Positions 1-6,372 of a stretch of DNA of 14,310 nt are shown here, one piece after another. Position numbers and translations under genes: made by a program. The stretch lies in assembly GCA_031425325.1 (NCBI GenBank), contig JANPJD010000049.1, positions 1 to 14,310 of the forward strand, in the 5' to 3' direction. The notes beneath the pieces were generated by a model. It searched no databases, was not told the origin of the DNA, and saw only the letters and a list, made by a program, of their open reading frames with translations. Source of the DNA: Aliitabrizicola sp031425325 (GTDB taxonomy: Bacteria; Pseudomonadota; Alphaproteobacteria; Rhodobacterales; Rhodobacteraceae). Positions within the stretch are counted from its first letter, which is position 1; each line of letters opens with the position of its first letter.

Positions 1-1
1 C

Positions 2-304
2 GGCGCGCGCGGGGTGCTGGGGCCGGGCGCGCTGGTCTTCGGCCTGACCATGCCGCTGATCGGTGCGGCGGCGGGGCTTGGCATGGGCCTCGCGCTTGGC
101 CTGTCGGCGGGCGGGGTCGCGCTGATGATGACGCTCGCGGCTTCGGCCAGCTACATCGCGGTGCCCGCGGCGATGCGCGTGGCCCTGCCCGAGGCGAACC
201 CGAGCGTCTATCTGACATTGTCGCTGGGCGTGACCTTTCCGTTCAACCTGACGGTGGGCATCCCGCTTTACGTGGCCCTCGCAGGCGCGCTGGCCGGAGG
301 ATGA
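2..304 (+). CDS. sbtA: SbtA-type sodium-dependent bicarbonate transporter, C-terminal fragment
   Basis: Only about the last 100 residues are present; the frame is open to the left edge, so the GTG at 14 is internal and not a start. The protein is an inner-membrane permease fragment. A glycine/alanine-rich hydrophobic helix is followed by SASYIAVPAAMRVALPEAN, then a last hydrophobic helix with TFPFNLTVGIPLY. These stretches are hallmarks of the C-terminal half of SbtA, the Na+/HCO3- symporter first known from cyanobacteria and found in many proteobacteria. The stop at 302-304 lies one base before the ATG of a PII-like gene, the usual sbtA-sbtB arrangement, so the two are probably co-transcribed. 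Substrate specificity is inferred from the family only. Confidence 0.85.
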   Translation, partial: GARGVLGPGALVFGLTMPLIGAAAGLGMGLALGLSAGGVALMMTLAASASYIAVPAAMRVALPEANPSVYLTLSLGVTFPFNLTVGIPLYVALAGALAGG

Positions 305-305
305 G

Positions 306-614
306 ATGAAGACACATCAGGCGAAACGGGTCGAGATCATCATCGAGGCGCCAATGGAATCGCGCCTGACCGGGGCGCTGGAAAAGGCAGGGGTCACCGG
401 CTTTACCGTGCTGCCGGTGCTGGGCGGGTCGGGACGGTCGGGCCGCTGGACGCGCGAGGGGCAGGTCGGACGGCAGGGGATGGTCGCCGTCGTCTGCCTG
501 ATCCGCCCCGAGCGGCTCGACGCCCTGCTCGAGGCGGCCTTCGCGGTGGTCGAGCGGCATATCGGCGTAGTGTCGGTCAGCGACTGTGAAGTGTTGCGGG
601 CCGAGCGGTTCTGA
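306..614 (+). CDS. sbtB: PII-like regulator of the SbtB type
   Basis: A 102-residue protein. The ATG at 306 follows a good Shine-Dalgarno (GGAGG near 297-301) lying within the end of sbtA. An N-terminal beta strand (KRVEIIIEA) and helix lead to GFTVLPVLGG at about residues 32-41, the standard PII entry into the T-loop. The loop region GRSGRWTREGQVG is short. The second half (MVAVVCLIRPERLDALLEAAF, then HIGVVSVSDCEVLR) gives the remaining ferredoxin-like fold. Known SbtB proteins form trimers, bind adenine nucleotides including cAMP/AMP, and control SbtA at the membrane. Adjacency to sbtA makes that role likely here. The protein ends shortly after the last strand and lacks the cysteine-containing C-terminal extension of cyanobacterial SbtB. 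It lacks the conserved T-loop tyrosine context of GlnB/GlnK, so nitrogen control is unlikely. Confidence 0.8.
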   Translation: MKTHQAKRVEIIIEAPMESRLTGALEKAGVTGFTVLPVLGGSGRSGRWTREGQVGRQGMVAVVCLIRPERLDALLEAAFAVVERHIGVVSVSDCEVLRAERF

Positions 615-633
615 GCCGAGGCCCATGTCCATA

Positions 634-688
634 GCGCCGGGGGCCTTACGCCTCCGGACCCCCGAGGATACTTTCGCCAAAATTGAAC
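634..688. repeat. REP-like intergenic element, Rhodobacterales style
   Basis: A GC-rich imperfect palindrome (CGGGGG at 638-643 pairing with CCCCCG at 659-664, with CTTACGCCTCCGG between) is followed directly by GAGGATACTTTCGCCAAAAT (665-684). From memory, this pattern of a CCTCCGG-type palindrome followed by a GAGGATATTT...CCAAAA-like tail recurs in intergenic gaps of Rhodobacteraceae genomes. Only one copy is present in this window, so the repeat nature cannot be shown here. It fills the gap between sbtB and the transglycosylase gene and ends about 18 bases before that gene's start codon. Confidence 0.5.
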
Positions 689-705
689 AAGGCAGGGGCG
701 ACGCG

Positions 706-1938
706 ATGCAGATGACACGGCGGATGGTGGGGCTGGGGCTGGCGGCCTCGATGCTAGCGGGATGTGTCGGGGGCGGGGCGGGCGTCACGCGTGCCAGCGA
801 GCCGGTGATGCGCGCTGTCCCCAATGCGGGCTGGGATGCCTGGGTCGCCGGGTTTCGCGGAAGGGCGGCTGCGGCGGGGGTGTCTGGAGCAACCTATGAT
901 TCGGCGTTTCGCGGGGCGGGCTTTCTGCCCGACGTGATCGAGCGCGACCGCAACCAGACCGAGTTTACCCGCAGCCTCGAGGACTATCTCGCCATCGCCG
1001 CCTCGGACGAGCGGGTCGCCAACGGGCGCGCCGCGTTGAGCCAGTATGGCGGCGTGCTGTCGCAGATCGAGGCACGCTTCGGCGTCGAGGCAGAGGTCGT
1101 GACCGCGATCTGGGGGATGGAAAGCAGCTACGGTGCGCGGCGCGGATCGGTGCCGGTGATCTCGGCGCTGTCGACGCTGGCCTATGACGGTCGTCGCGGG
1201 GCCTTCTTCGAGCAACAACTCGTGGCCGCACTGAAGATCCTGCAGAATGGCGACATCCCGGCGTCGCGCATGACCGGAAGCTGGGCCGGAGCGATGGGCC
1301 ACACCCAGTTCATCCCGACCTCGTTCCTTGCCTATGCCGTCGATTTCACCGGCGACGGGCGGCGCGACATCTGGTCGGACGATCCAGCGGACGCGCTTGC
1401 CTCGGCGGCGGCCTATCTCCAGCGCTCGGGCTGGCAGCGCGGACAGCCCTGGGGCGTCGAGGTTGCGGTGCCCGCGGGGTACGCAGGCCCCGTCGGGCGG
1501 GGGACGACGCGTGGGGCAGCCGACTGGGCGGCGGCGGGCGTGCGGGACATGAACGGACGAGCCGTGCCGAACCACGGACCCGCCTCGCTGATCCGGCCTG
1601 CGGGGGCGAACGGTCCGGCGTTCCTGATCTTTCGCAACTTCACCGTGATCACGCGCTACAACAACGCGGAAAGCTACGTGATCGGCGTCGGCCACCTGTC
1701 CGACCGGCTGGCGGGCGGGCCGCCCATTCGCAGCGGGTTTCCCCCCGATGCGCGCGGCATGACGATCGCAGACCGGCAGGAGTTGCAGCGCCGTCTGACC
1801 GCCGCCGGGTTCGACACCGAGGGCGCGGACGGGGTGATCGGCTCTCGGACCACCGCAGCGATCAGCGCCTACCAGCAAAGCGCAGGGTTGCCGGTCACCG
1901 GTGAGCCGTCGGTCGAGTTGCTTGCGCGGCTACGCTAG
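706..1938 (+). CDS. Lipoprotein lytic murein transglycosylase (MltB family) with PG-binding domain
   Basis: A 410-residue enzyme predicted to cleave the MurNAc-GlcNAc bond of peptidoglycan with 1,6-anhydro product formation. The ATG at 706 was chosen because it follows a purine-rich AGGCAGGGG and gives a lipoprotein signal: MTRRM, a hydrophobic stretch, then the lipobox LAGC with Cys20. An upstream in-frame extension to 586 would run through sbtB and the REP-like element and bury that signal. The SLT_2 (MltB-like) domain spans about 40-340. AIWGMESSYG contains the presumed catalytic Glu139, and later motifs are GSWAGAMGHTQFIPTSF, DIWSDDPADALASAA and TRYNNAESYVIGVGHL. Residues 351-410 form a PG_binding_1 domain (LQRRLTAAGF, then ADGVIGSRTTAAISAYQ). 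The predicted site is the periplasmic face of the outer membrane, although the residue after Cys20 is Val and no sorting claim is made. Confidence 0.9.
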   Translation: MQMTRRMVGLGLAASMLAGCVGGGAGVTRASEPVMRAVPNAGWDAWVAGFRGRAAAAGVSGATYDSAFRGAGFLPDVIERDRNQTEFTRSLEDYLAIAASDERVANGRAALSQYGGVLSQIEARFGVEAEVVTAIWGMESSYGARRGSVPVISALSTLAYDGRRGAFFEQQLVAALKILQNGDIPASRMTGSWAGAMGHTQFIPTSFLAYAVDFTGDGRRDIWSDDPADALASAAAYLQRSGWQRGQPWGVEVAVPAGYAGPVGRGTTRGAADWAAAGVRDMNGRAVPNHGPASLIRPAGANGPAFLIFRNFTVITRYNNAESYVIGVGHLSDRLAGGPPIRSGFPPDARGMTIADRQELQRRLTAAGFDTEGADGVIGSRTTAAISAYQQSAGLPVTGEPSVELLARLR

Positions 1939-1956
1939 GGGTCGCGAAACCTTGCC

Positions 1957-1984
1957 TTGTGGCGGCGCGAGGGGCGGGTATCAT
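1957..1984 (+). promoter_or_regulatory. Candidate sigma-70 promoter for the zinc-finger gene
   Basis: TTGTGG (1957-1962), a 16-base spacer and TATCAT (1979-1984). The -10 matches consensus at five of six positions and the -35 is weak. Transcription would start near 1991, leaving a short leader that contains AAGGA (2001-2005) before the ATG at 2013. This argues against the alternative upstream ATG at 1983, which lies inside the -10. Confidence 0.35.
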
Positions 1985-2012
1985 GCTTCGCACGAATTCC
2001 AAGGATCGCCCG

Positions 2013-2195
2013 ATGCCCCCTGACGCCCCCGAGACCGAGATCGTGACCGTCTGGAAGGTCGCCTGCGACGGCGGTCAGGGTGCGCTTGGTCACCCGCGCG
2101 TGTGGTTGCCCATCCCCGAGGATCGCGGCTGGGTCGAGTGCGGCTACTGCGACAAGCGGTTCGTCCATGAAAGCGCCGTGACCCCGCCGTCCTGA
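2013..2195 (+). CDS. Small CHCC zinc-finger protein (NDUFS6-like zinc-finger family)
   Basis: A 60-residue protein. The core VACDGGQGALGHPRVWL...GWVECGYCDKRF matches the zf-CHCC domain: Cys18, His27, Cys43 and Cys46 are the expected zinc ligands, and GHPRVWL is the family signature. The domain is related to the zinc-binding C-terminus of mitochondrial complex I subunit NDUFS6. Free-standing alphaproteobacterial versions are annotated only as zinc-finger domain proteins, and a link to complex I is plausible but not shown by anything nearby. The start at 2013 has AAGGA seven bases upstream; longer in-frame starts (1983, 1959) would overlap the proposed promoter. The C-terminus after the finger is short and proline-rich. 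The gene stands alone between the transglycosylase and rsfS. Confidence 0.85.
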   Translation: MPPDAPETEIVTVWKVACDGGQGALGHPRVWLPIPEDRGWVECGYCDKRFVHESAVTPPS

Positions 2196-2223
2196 GCCGT
2201 CACGTCAGGGCGGGTGCCGCTCA

Positions 2224-2252
2224 TTGAGAATCCGTCTGGCGGATGTTACCTT
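2224..2252 (+). promoter_or_regulatory. Candidate sigma-70 promoter upstream of rsfS-rlmH
   Basis: TTGAGA (2224-2229), exactly 17 bases, then TACCTT (2247-2252). The -35 matches consensus at five of six positions and the -10 at three. It sits in the only sizeable gap between the zinc-finger gene and rsfS. It predicts a start of transcription near 2259 and a leader of about 100 bases to the GTG at 2360. Confidence 0.4.
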
Positions 2253-2300
2253 AAGAGGACGTCCTGCGCCGGGCGGAGCGGCGCGCAACCTTGGAGGACG

Positions 2301-2363
2301 ATGTCCTGTCTCATTCTGATCCTTCGACCGGTCTGCCGGTCGGACCCCGGACGCCTCGTGTGA
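2301..2363 (+). other. Possible 20-codon leader ORF overlapping the rsfS start
   Basis: An ATG at 2301 with GGAGG at 2293-2297 opens a 20-codon frame that ends with TGA at 2361-2363. That stop overlaps the proposed GTG start of rsfS at 2360 in a GTGA arrangement. The predicted peptide begins MSCLILILRP and contains two cysteines. Third codon positions are about 75% G/C, lower than in neighbouring genes. The Shine-Dalgarno is closer to the ATG than is usual (3 bases). It could instead be chance, with rsfS beginning at the in-frame TTG at 2291. Confidence 0.2.
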
Positions 2364-2740
2364 GCGGTTCGGGACCTGCCGGTGCCGATGGCCTTTCGAG
2401 CGAAGAGCTGCTGGCCGCGATCCTTGCCTCGCTGGACGACGACAAGGCGGAAGAGGTCGTGTCGATCGACCTGCGCGGCCGGTCCGACATGGCCGATTAC
2501 ATGGTGGTCTGTTCGGGGCGGTCGTCGCGTCAGGTCGCCTCGATCTCTGAAAAGCTCGTCGACCGCCTGAAGCAGGAGCATCACCGCGCCTCGCGGATCG
2601 AGGGCAAGGAGACTGGCGACTGGGTGCTGATCGACACGGGCGATGTCATCGTCCATGTCTTCCGCCCTGAGGTGCGCGAGTTCTACCAGCTTGAGAAGAT
2701 GTGGATGCCGGTCGGAAGCCGGATGCCCGCAGGCGTCTGA
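2360..2740 (+). CDS. rsfS: Ribosome silencing factor RsfS (Iojap/YbeB family)
   Basis: A protein of 126 residues from the GTG at 2360. RsfS binds L14 (uL14) on the 50S subunit and blocks joining to 30S under nutrient limitation. Clear family motifs are LLAAILASLDDDKAEEVVSIDLRG, ADYMVVCSGRSSRQVASISEKL and the C-terminal DWVLIDTGDVIVHVFRPEVREFYQLEKMW. The start is uncertain. The GTG at 2360 gives a length close to the family norm but has no obvious Shine-Dalgarno of its own. A TTG at 2291 would add 23 residues of low-complexity, atypical sequence; an in-frame TAA at 2252 limits any longer form. The stop codon overlaps the ATG of rlmH (TGATG), so the two are co-translated, as in many bacteria. 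Confidence 0.92.
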   Translation: MSGSGPAGADGLSSEELLAAILASLDDDKAEEVVSIDLRGRSDMADYMVVCSGRSSRQVASISEKLVDRLKQEHHRASRIEGKETGDWVLIDTGDVIVHVFRPEVREFYQLEKMWMPVGSRMPAGV

Positions 2741-3210
2741 TGCGGCTCACCATCTGCGCGGTCGGGCGGCTTCGGGCCGGTCCCGAGCGGCTGCTGGTCG
2801 ATGACTACAGCACACGGCTGACCCGCACGGGGCGTGCGCTGGGCCTTGGCCCGCTGGCCGAAGTCGAGGTCGAGGATCGCAAGGGCACCGGCATGGCCGC
2901 CGAGGGTCTGCTGCTTGCCAAAGCCATTCCCGAGGGTGCCGCCGTCGTGGCCCTTGACGAGCGCGGGCAGATGCTGGGTTCGCCCGAGCTTGCCGCGCGG
3001 CTCGCCGCCTGGCGTGACGGCGGTCGGCAGGACGCGGCGTTTCTGATCGGCGGGGCCGACGGTCTGGCGCCCGACTTGCGCCAGCGCGCCGATCTGGCGC
3101 TGTCGCTGGGGCCGATGGTCTGGCCGCACAAGCTTGTAAGGGTGATGCTGGCCGAACAGCTTTACCGGGCGGCGACGATCCTTGCAGGCTCGCCCTATCA
3201 CCGCGACTGA
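2740..3210 (+). CDS. rlmH: 23S rRNA (pseudouridine1915-N3)-methyltransferase RlmH
   Basis: 156 residues, the standard RlmH length. The enzyme uses S-adenosylmethionine to methylate pseudouridine 1915 in helix 69 of 23S rRNA within the assembled 70S ribosome. It is a SPOUT-fold protein, visible in the knotted SAM-binding segment FLIGGADGL and the C-terminal VRVMLAEQLYRAATILAGSPYHR, which is near-invariant in the family. The N-terminus MRLTICAVGRLRAGPE fits, and the ATG at 2740 overlaps the rsfS stop; a frame extending upstream to 2701 lies within rsfS. It forms the conserved rsfS-rlmH pair acting on ribosome function. Confidence 0.95.
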   Translation: MRLTICAVGRLRAGPERLLVDDYSTRLTRTGRALGLGPLAEVEVEDRKGTGMAAEGLLLAKAIPEGAAVVALDERGQMLGSPELAARLAAWRDGGRQDAAFLIGGADGLAPDLRQRADLALSLGPMVWPHKLVRVMLAEQLYRAATILAGSPYHRD

Positions 3211-3289
3211 GCGCGCCGCGGACAGCGGTGCTGCTGGAACCATTCCCCCGGCCTTCCGTTCGGTCCATGACACCGGGTGGGAGATTGCG

Positions 3290-3652
3290 ATGGACGACGC
3301 GCGCGTTTGGGAATTCGAGGAAAGCCTCTGGACCGCAGATGCCGAGCGCTATGCGATGCTTGTCGACGACGAGTGCGTGATGGTCGTACCGCAGGAGCCT
3401 TTCGTTCTGGGCGGGCAGGAAGCCATCGACGCGGTGTCTGCCACGCCGCGCTGGACCGCGGTCAATCTGACAAGGGGACGGATCTCGCGCCCCCAGGACG
3501 GTCTGATCGTCGTCGCCTATCACGCCCGCGCCGAGCGCGAGGATCAGCGCTACGAGGCCTACTGCACCTCGACCTACCGCAGGCTCGGCCCCGACGAGTG
3601 GCGTGTCGTGCAGCATCAGCAGACCCCGCCCCTGCGCCTGCCCGCAACCTGA
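3290..3652 (+). CDS. NTF2-like / DUF4440-type small protein
   Basis: 120 residues from the ATG at 3290, preceded by GGTGGGAG a few bases upstream. The pattern is that of a SnoaL/DUF4440-like NTF2 fold: an N-terminal helix with EFEESLWTADAERYAMLVDDECVMVVP, then the helix GGQEAIDAVSATPRWTAVNL, and three or four strands (DGLIVVAYHARAE, YEAYCTSTYRRL, WRVVQHQQTP). Such cupped domains may bind small ligands, catalyse simple reactions or only dimerise, so no substrate is proposed. There is no signal peptide, so it should be cytoplasmic. It lies between rlmH and gpmI, separated by 79 and 58 bases, and may not belong to either unit. Confidence 0.75.
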   Translation: MDDARVWEFEESLWTADAERYAMLVDDECVMVVPQEPFVLGGQEAIDAVSATPRWTAVNLTRGRISRPQDGLIVVAYHARAEREDQRYEAYCTSTYRRLGPDEWRVVQHQQTPPLRLPAT

Positions 3653-3657
3653 GCCGG

Positions 3658-3686
3658 TTGCCGTCGCCTGTCCCTGCGGCTAAACC
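3658..3686 (+). promoter_or_regulatory. Candidate promoter for the gpmI-envC-ctpA-rppH unit
   Basis: TTGCCG (3658-3663), a 17-base spacer and TAAACC (3681-3686), lying in the 58-base gap before gpmI. The -35 is fair (four of six positions) and the -10 weak (three of six). The predicted start is near 3693, and a GAGGGA Shine-Dalgarno lies just before the ATG at 3711. Confidence 0.3.
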
Positions 3687-3710
3687 CGTCGGGCAAGCGA
3701 GGGACTGGAC

Positions 3711-5237
3711 ATGAGCGTCGCGAAACCCGTCATCCTGTGCATTCTCGACGGCTGGGGCCTGCGGGATGCGACCGAGGGCAACGCCCCGGCGCTGGCGAAC
3801 GTGCCCAATTTCAAAGGTATCTGGGATGGCTGCCCGCATGCCACGCTGACGACCTTTGGCCCCGATGTAGGGCTGCCCACTGGGCAGATGGGCAATTCCG
3901 AGGTGGGGCATACGAATATCGGGGCAGGCCGGGTGGTCGCAATGGACCTTGGCGCGATCGACCTTGCGATCGAGACGGGGACGTTCTTTCAGAACGCGGC
4001 GCTGCTGGATTTCGTGACGACGCTGAAGATCACGGGCGGCACAGCACATCTGATGGGCGTCGTGTCGGACGGCGGGGTGCATGGCCATATCGAGCATCTG
4101 ATCGCTGCCGCCCGCGCCGTGGCCGAGGCGGGGGTGCCGGTCGTCGTTCACGCGATCACCGACGGGCGCGACGTTTCTCCGTCCTCTGCCGCCGGGTTCG
4201 TCGCGGACCTGATGCTGCGCCTGCCCGAGGGGGCTCGGGTTGGCACGGTGATCGGGCGTTACTGGGCGATGGACCGCGACAACCGGTGGGAGCGGGTGGC
4301 CCGCGCCTCGGCCGCGATCCTTGCGGGGCAGGGGGCGGCTGCCGCGAACGCCGCAGATGCCGTTGCCCTTGCCTATGCGCGTGGCGAGACGGACGAGTTC
4401 ATCGCGCCGACAGTGATCGAGGGCTATGACGGCGCGCGTGACGGCGACGGGTTCTTCTGCCTCAACTTCCGGTCCGACCGCGCGCGCGAGGTGCTTGCGG
4501 CCCTCGGCGATCCTGCGTTCGATGCCTTCGAGACCGGTCCGCGACCAGCCTGGGCCGTGATGCTGGGAATGGTCGACTACTCGTCCCATCACACCGGCTT
4601 CATGCGGACGGCCTATCCCAAGCAGGACATTACGAATACCTTGGGGGAATGGGTTTCGGCGCAGGGTCGCACCCAGTTCCGGCTGGCCGAGACCGAGAAG
4701 TATCCGCATGTGACGTTCTTCCTGAACGGCGGCAAGGAAGTGCCATTTCCGGGCGAAGAGCGCATGATGCCGCCCTCGCCCAAGGTGGCGACCTATGACT
4801 TGCAGCCTGCAATGTCGGCCCCCGCGGTCGCCGACGCGCTCGTGGCAGCCATCAGGAAAGGCTTTGACCTGATCGTGGTCAACTTTGCCAACCCCGACAT
4901 GGTTGGGCATACGGGCGACCTTGGCGCGGCCATCGCCGCCTGCGAGGCGGTCGACGCTGGCCTCGGCCGTGCGCTTGCGGCGCTTGGGGCGGCGGGAGGT
5001 GCGATGATCGTGACGGCAGATCACGGCAACTGCGAGACGATGATCGACCCGGAGACGGGCGGTCCGCATACCGCGCACACGACCAATCCCGTGCCGGTCA
5101 TTCTGGTTGGCGGTCCGCCGGGAGCGGTGCTGCGCGAGGGCGGGCGGCTGGCCGACCTTGCGCCGACGGTGCTGGAACTGATGGGCCTGCCGCAGCCGCC
5201 CGAGATGACCGGACAGAGCCTTATCGTCCGGGGATGA
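3711..5237 (+). CDS. gpmI: 2,3-bisphosphoglycerate-independent phosphoglycerate mutase
   Basis: 508 residues, normal for the family. The enzyme interconverts 3- and 2-phosphoglycerate in glycolysis and gluconeogenesis without the bisphosphate cofactor, using two Mn2+ ions and a phosphoserine intermediate. All key residues can be seen: Asp13 in ILDGWG, nucleophile Ser63 in MGNSEVGH, His124 in GGVHGHIEHL, the substrate-binding segments ITDGRD and YWAMDRDNRW, Asp396 and His400 in NPDMVGHTGD, Asp437 and His438 in TADHGNCE, and His456 in TAHTTNP. The alkaline-phosphatase-like and inserted phosphotransferase domains are both complete. The ATG at 3711 follows GAGGGA. The stop overlaps the start of the EnvC-like gene by four bases (ATGA), implying coupled translation. 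Confidence 0.97.
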   Translation: MSVAKPVILCILDGWGLRDATEGNAPALANVPNFKGIWDGCPHATLTTFGPDVGLPTGQMGNSEVGHTNIGAGRVVAMDLGAIDLAIETGTFFQNAALLDFVTTLKITGGTAHLMGVVSDGGVHGHIEHLIAAARAVAEAGVPVVVHAITDGRDVSPSSAAGFVADLMLRLPEGARVGTVIGRYWAMDRDNRWERVARASAAILAGQGAAAANAADAVALAYARGETDEFIAPTVIEGYDGARDGDGFFCLNFRSDRAREVLAALGDPAFDAFETGPRPAWAVMLGMVDYSSHHTGFMRTAYPKQDITNTLGEWVSAQGRTQFRLAETEKYPHVTFFLNGGKEVPFPGEERMMPPSPKVATYDLQPAMSAPAVADALVAAIRKGFDLIVVNFANPDMVGHTGDLGAAIAACEAVDAGLGRALAALGAAGGAMIVTADHGNCETMIDPETGGPHTAHTTNPVPVILVGGPPGAVLREGGRLADLAPTVLELMGLPQPPEMTGQSLIVRG

Positions 5238-6361
5238 TGCGCGCCCTCGCCTTCGCGCTCGCCTTTGCGTCGGCCCCCGCCGCTGGCCCCGCCTCTGCCG
5301 AAGTCGCGATCGAGGCGCAGCGGGCCTCGCGCGCCCTGACTGCGGCGATCGAGGCGATGGACGAAGCGACCGGCGCGCGTGACCGCGTGGCCGCGCTGAC
5401 GGCCACGATCCGCGCTTATGAGCAGGGCCTCGACGCGCTGCGCGAGGAGTTGCGTCAGGTGACCATCCGCGAGACAGCGCTTGCCATGCAGTTCGATGCC
5501 AAGCGGGTCCGGGTCGCGCAACTTCTCGGCGTGCTGCAGAGCCTGCCTACCGATCCGGGGCCACTTCTGCTGCTGCATCCCACGGGGCCGCTGGGAACCG
5601 CGCGGTCCGGCATGTTGCTGGCCGAGGTCATGCCAGCCCTTCAGGCCGAGGCCGAGACGCTGCGCCTCGAGTTGCAAGAGGTCCAGGACCTGCGGGTCGT
5701 TCAGGATGGTGCTGCCGACGTGCTGGCGCGGGGCCTCGAGGCGGCGCAGATGGCGCGCGCGGCCCTGAGCCAGGCGATTTCGGACCGGACCGACCTTCCC
5801 GTTCGGTTGGTCGATGACCCGGTCGAGGTGCAGCGCCTTCTGGAAAGCTCCGAGACGTTGCAGGCGTTTGCGGCTGGCCTGACTGTGGCGGCCGACCCCA
5901 CCGATATGCCCACGCGGGTGTCCGGTGCGAAGGGCCGCCTGCCGCTGCCGGTGTTTGGAACGGTGATCCGGCGGCCCGACGAGGCGGACGCAGCGGGCAT
6001 CCGCCGCCCTGGACTATTGCTGGCGGTTCGGCCACGGGCACTTGTGACCGCGCCGTGGCCCGCCACGGTTCGCTACAGCGGCCCCCTCCTCGACTACGGA
6101 AACGTGATGATCCTTGAGCTCGGCGAGGGTTATCTGCTGATACTCGCGGGTCTCGGGACGGTCTATGGTGTGGTGGGAGAAGTCGTTCCGGCAGGTGCGC
6201 CGCTGGGTCTCATGAGCGGGCCCGAGGCGACGGCGGAAGAGTTTCTCGTCGCGTCGGCAGATCGCGGTGGCGCTGCGGGCTCGGAGACGCTTTATTTGGA
6301 ACTGAGGCAGGGTGCCGATCCGGTCGATCCGACCGAATGGTTCTCGGGAATGCGGGAATAG
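5234..6361 (+). CDS. envC: EnvC-like murein hydrolase activator with degenerate LytM domain
   Basis: 375 residues. An N-terminal signal peptide (hydrophobic LAFALAFASAPAAG, cleavage probable after ASA near residue 22) is followed by a long helical, coiled-coil region at about 25-180 rich in Ala/Leu/Glu/Arg heptads. A beta-rich LytM/M23-like domain occupies about 235-371 (LPLPVFGTVIRRP, APWPATVRYSGPLLDYGNVMILELGEGYLLILAGL). The zinc-ligand histidines of active M23 peptidases are absent: the position of the usual HxGvD motif reads RRPGLLLAV, and that of the HxH motif reads ILAGL. This is typical of EnvC, which does not cut peptidoglycan but activates amidases at the septum under FtsEX control. 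Translation may start at 5234 or at the adjacent ATG 5237. It sits between gpmI and ctpA, a conserved alphaproteobacterial order. Confidence 0.88.
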   Translation: MMRALAFALAFASAPAAGPASAEVAIEAQRASRALTAAIEAMDEATGARDRVAALTATIRAYEQGLDALREELRQVTIRETALAMQFDAKRVRVAQLLGVLQSLPTDPGPLLLLHPTGPLGTARSGMLLAEVMPALQAEAETLRLELQEVQDLRVVQDGAADVLARGLEAAQMARAALSQAISDRTDLPVRLVDDPVEVQRLLESSETLQAFAAGLTVAADPTDMPTRVSGAKGRLPLPVFGTVIRRPDEADAAGIRRPGLLLAVRPRALVTAPWPATVRYSGPLLDYGNVMILELGEGYLLILAGLGTVYGVVGEVVPAGAPLGLMSGPEATAEEFLVASADRGGAAGSETLYLELRQGADPVDPTEWFSGMRE

Positions 6362-6372
6362 GACAAGTCAGG

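Noticed and set aside
586..705. Upstream in-frame start at 586 for the transglycosylase
   Set aside because: It would overlap the end of sbtB, translate the REP-like element, and place 40 residues before a clear lipoprotein signal.
2291..2359. TTG start at 2291 for rsfS
   Set aside because: Not excluded, but it adds 23 residues of atypical codon use and composition before the conserved core, and the GTG at 2360 gives the normal family length.
3462..5078. 538-codon open frame on the minus strand opposite gpmI
   Set aside because: No recognisable domain, Arg/His/Gly-rich product, and it lies antisense to an unmistakable gpmI; it is a by-product of high GC codon use.
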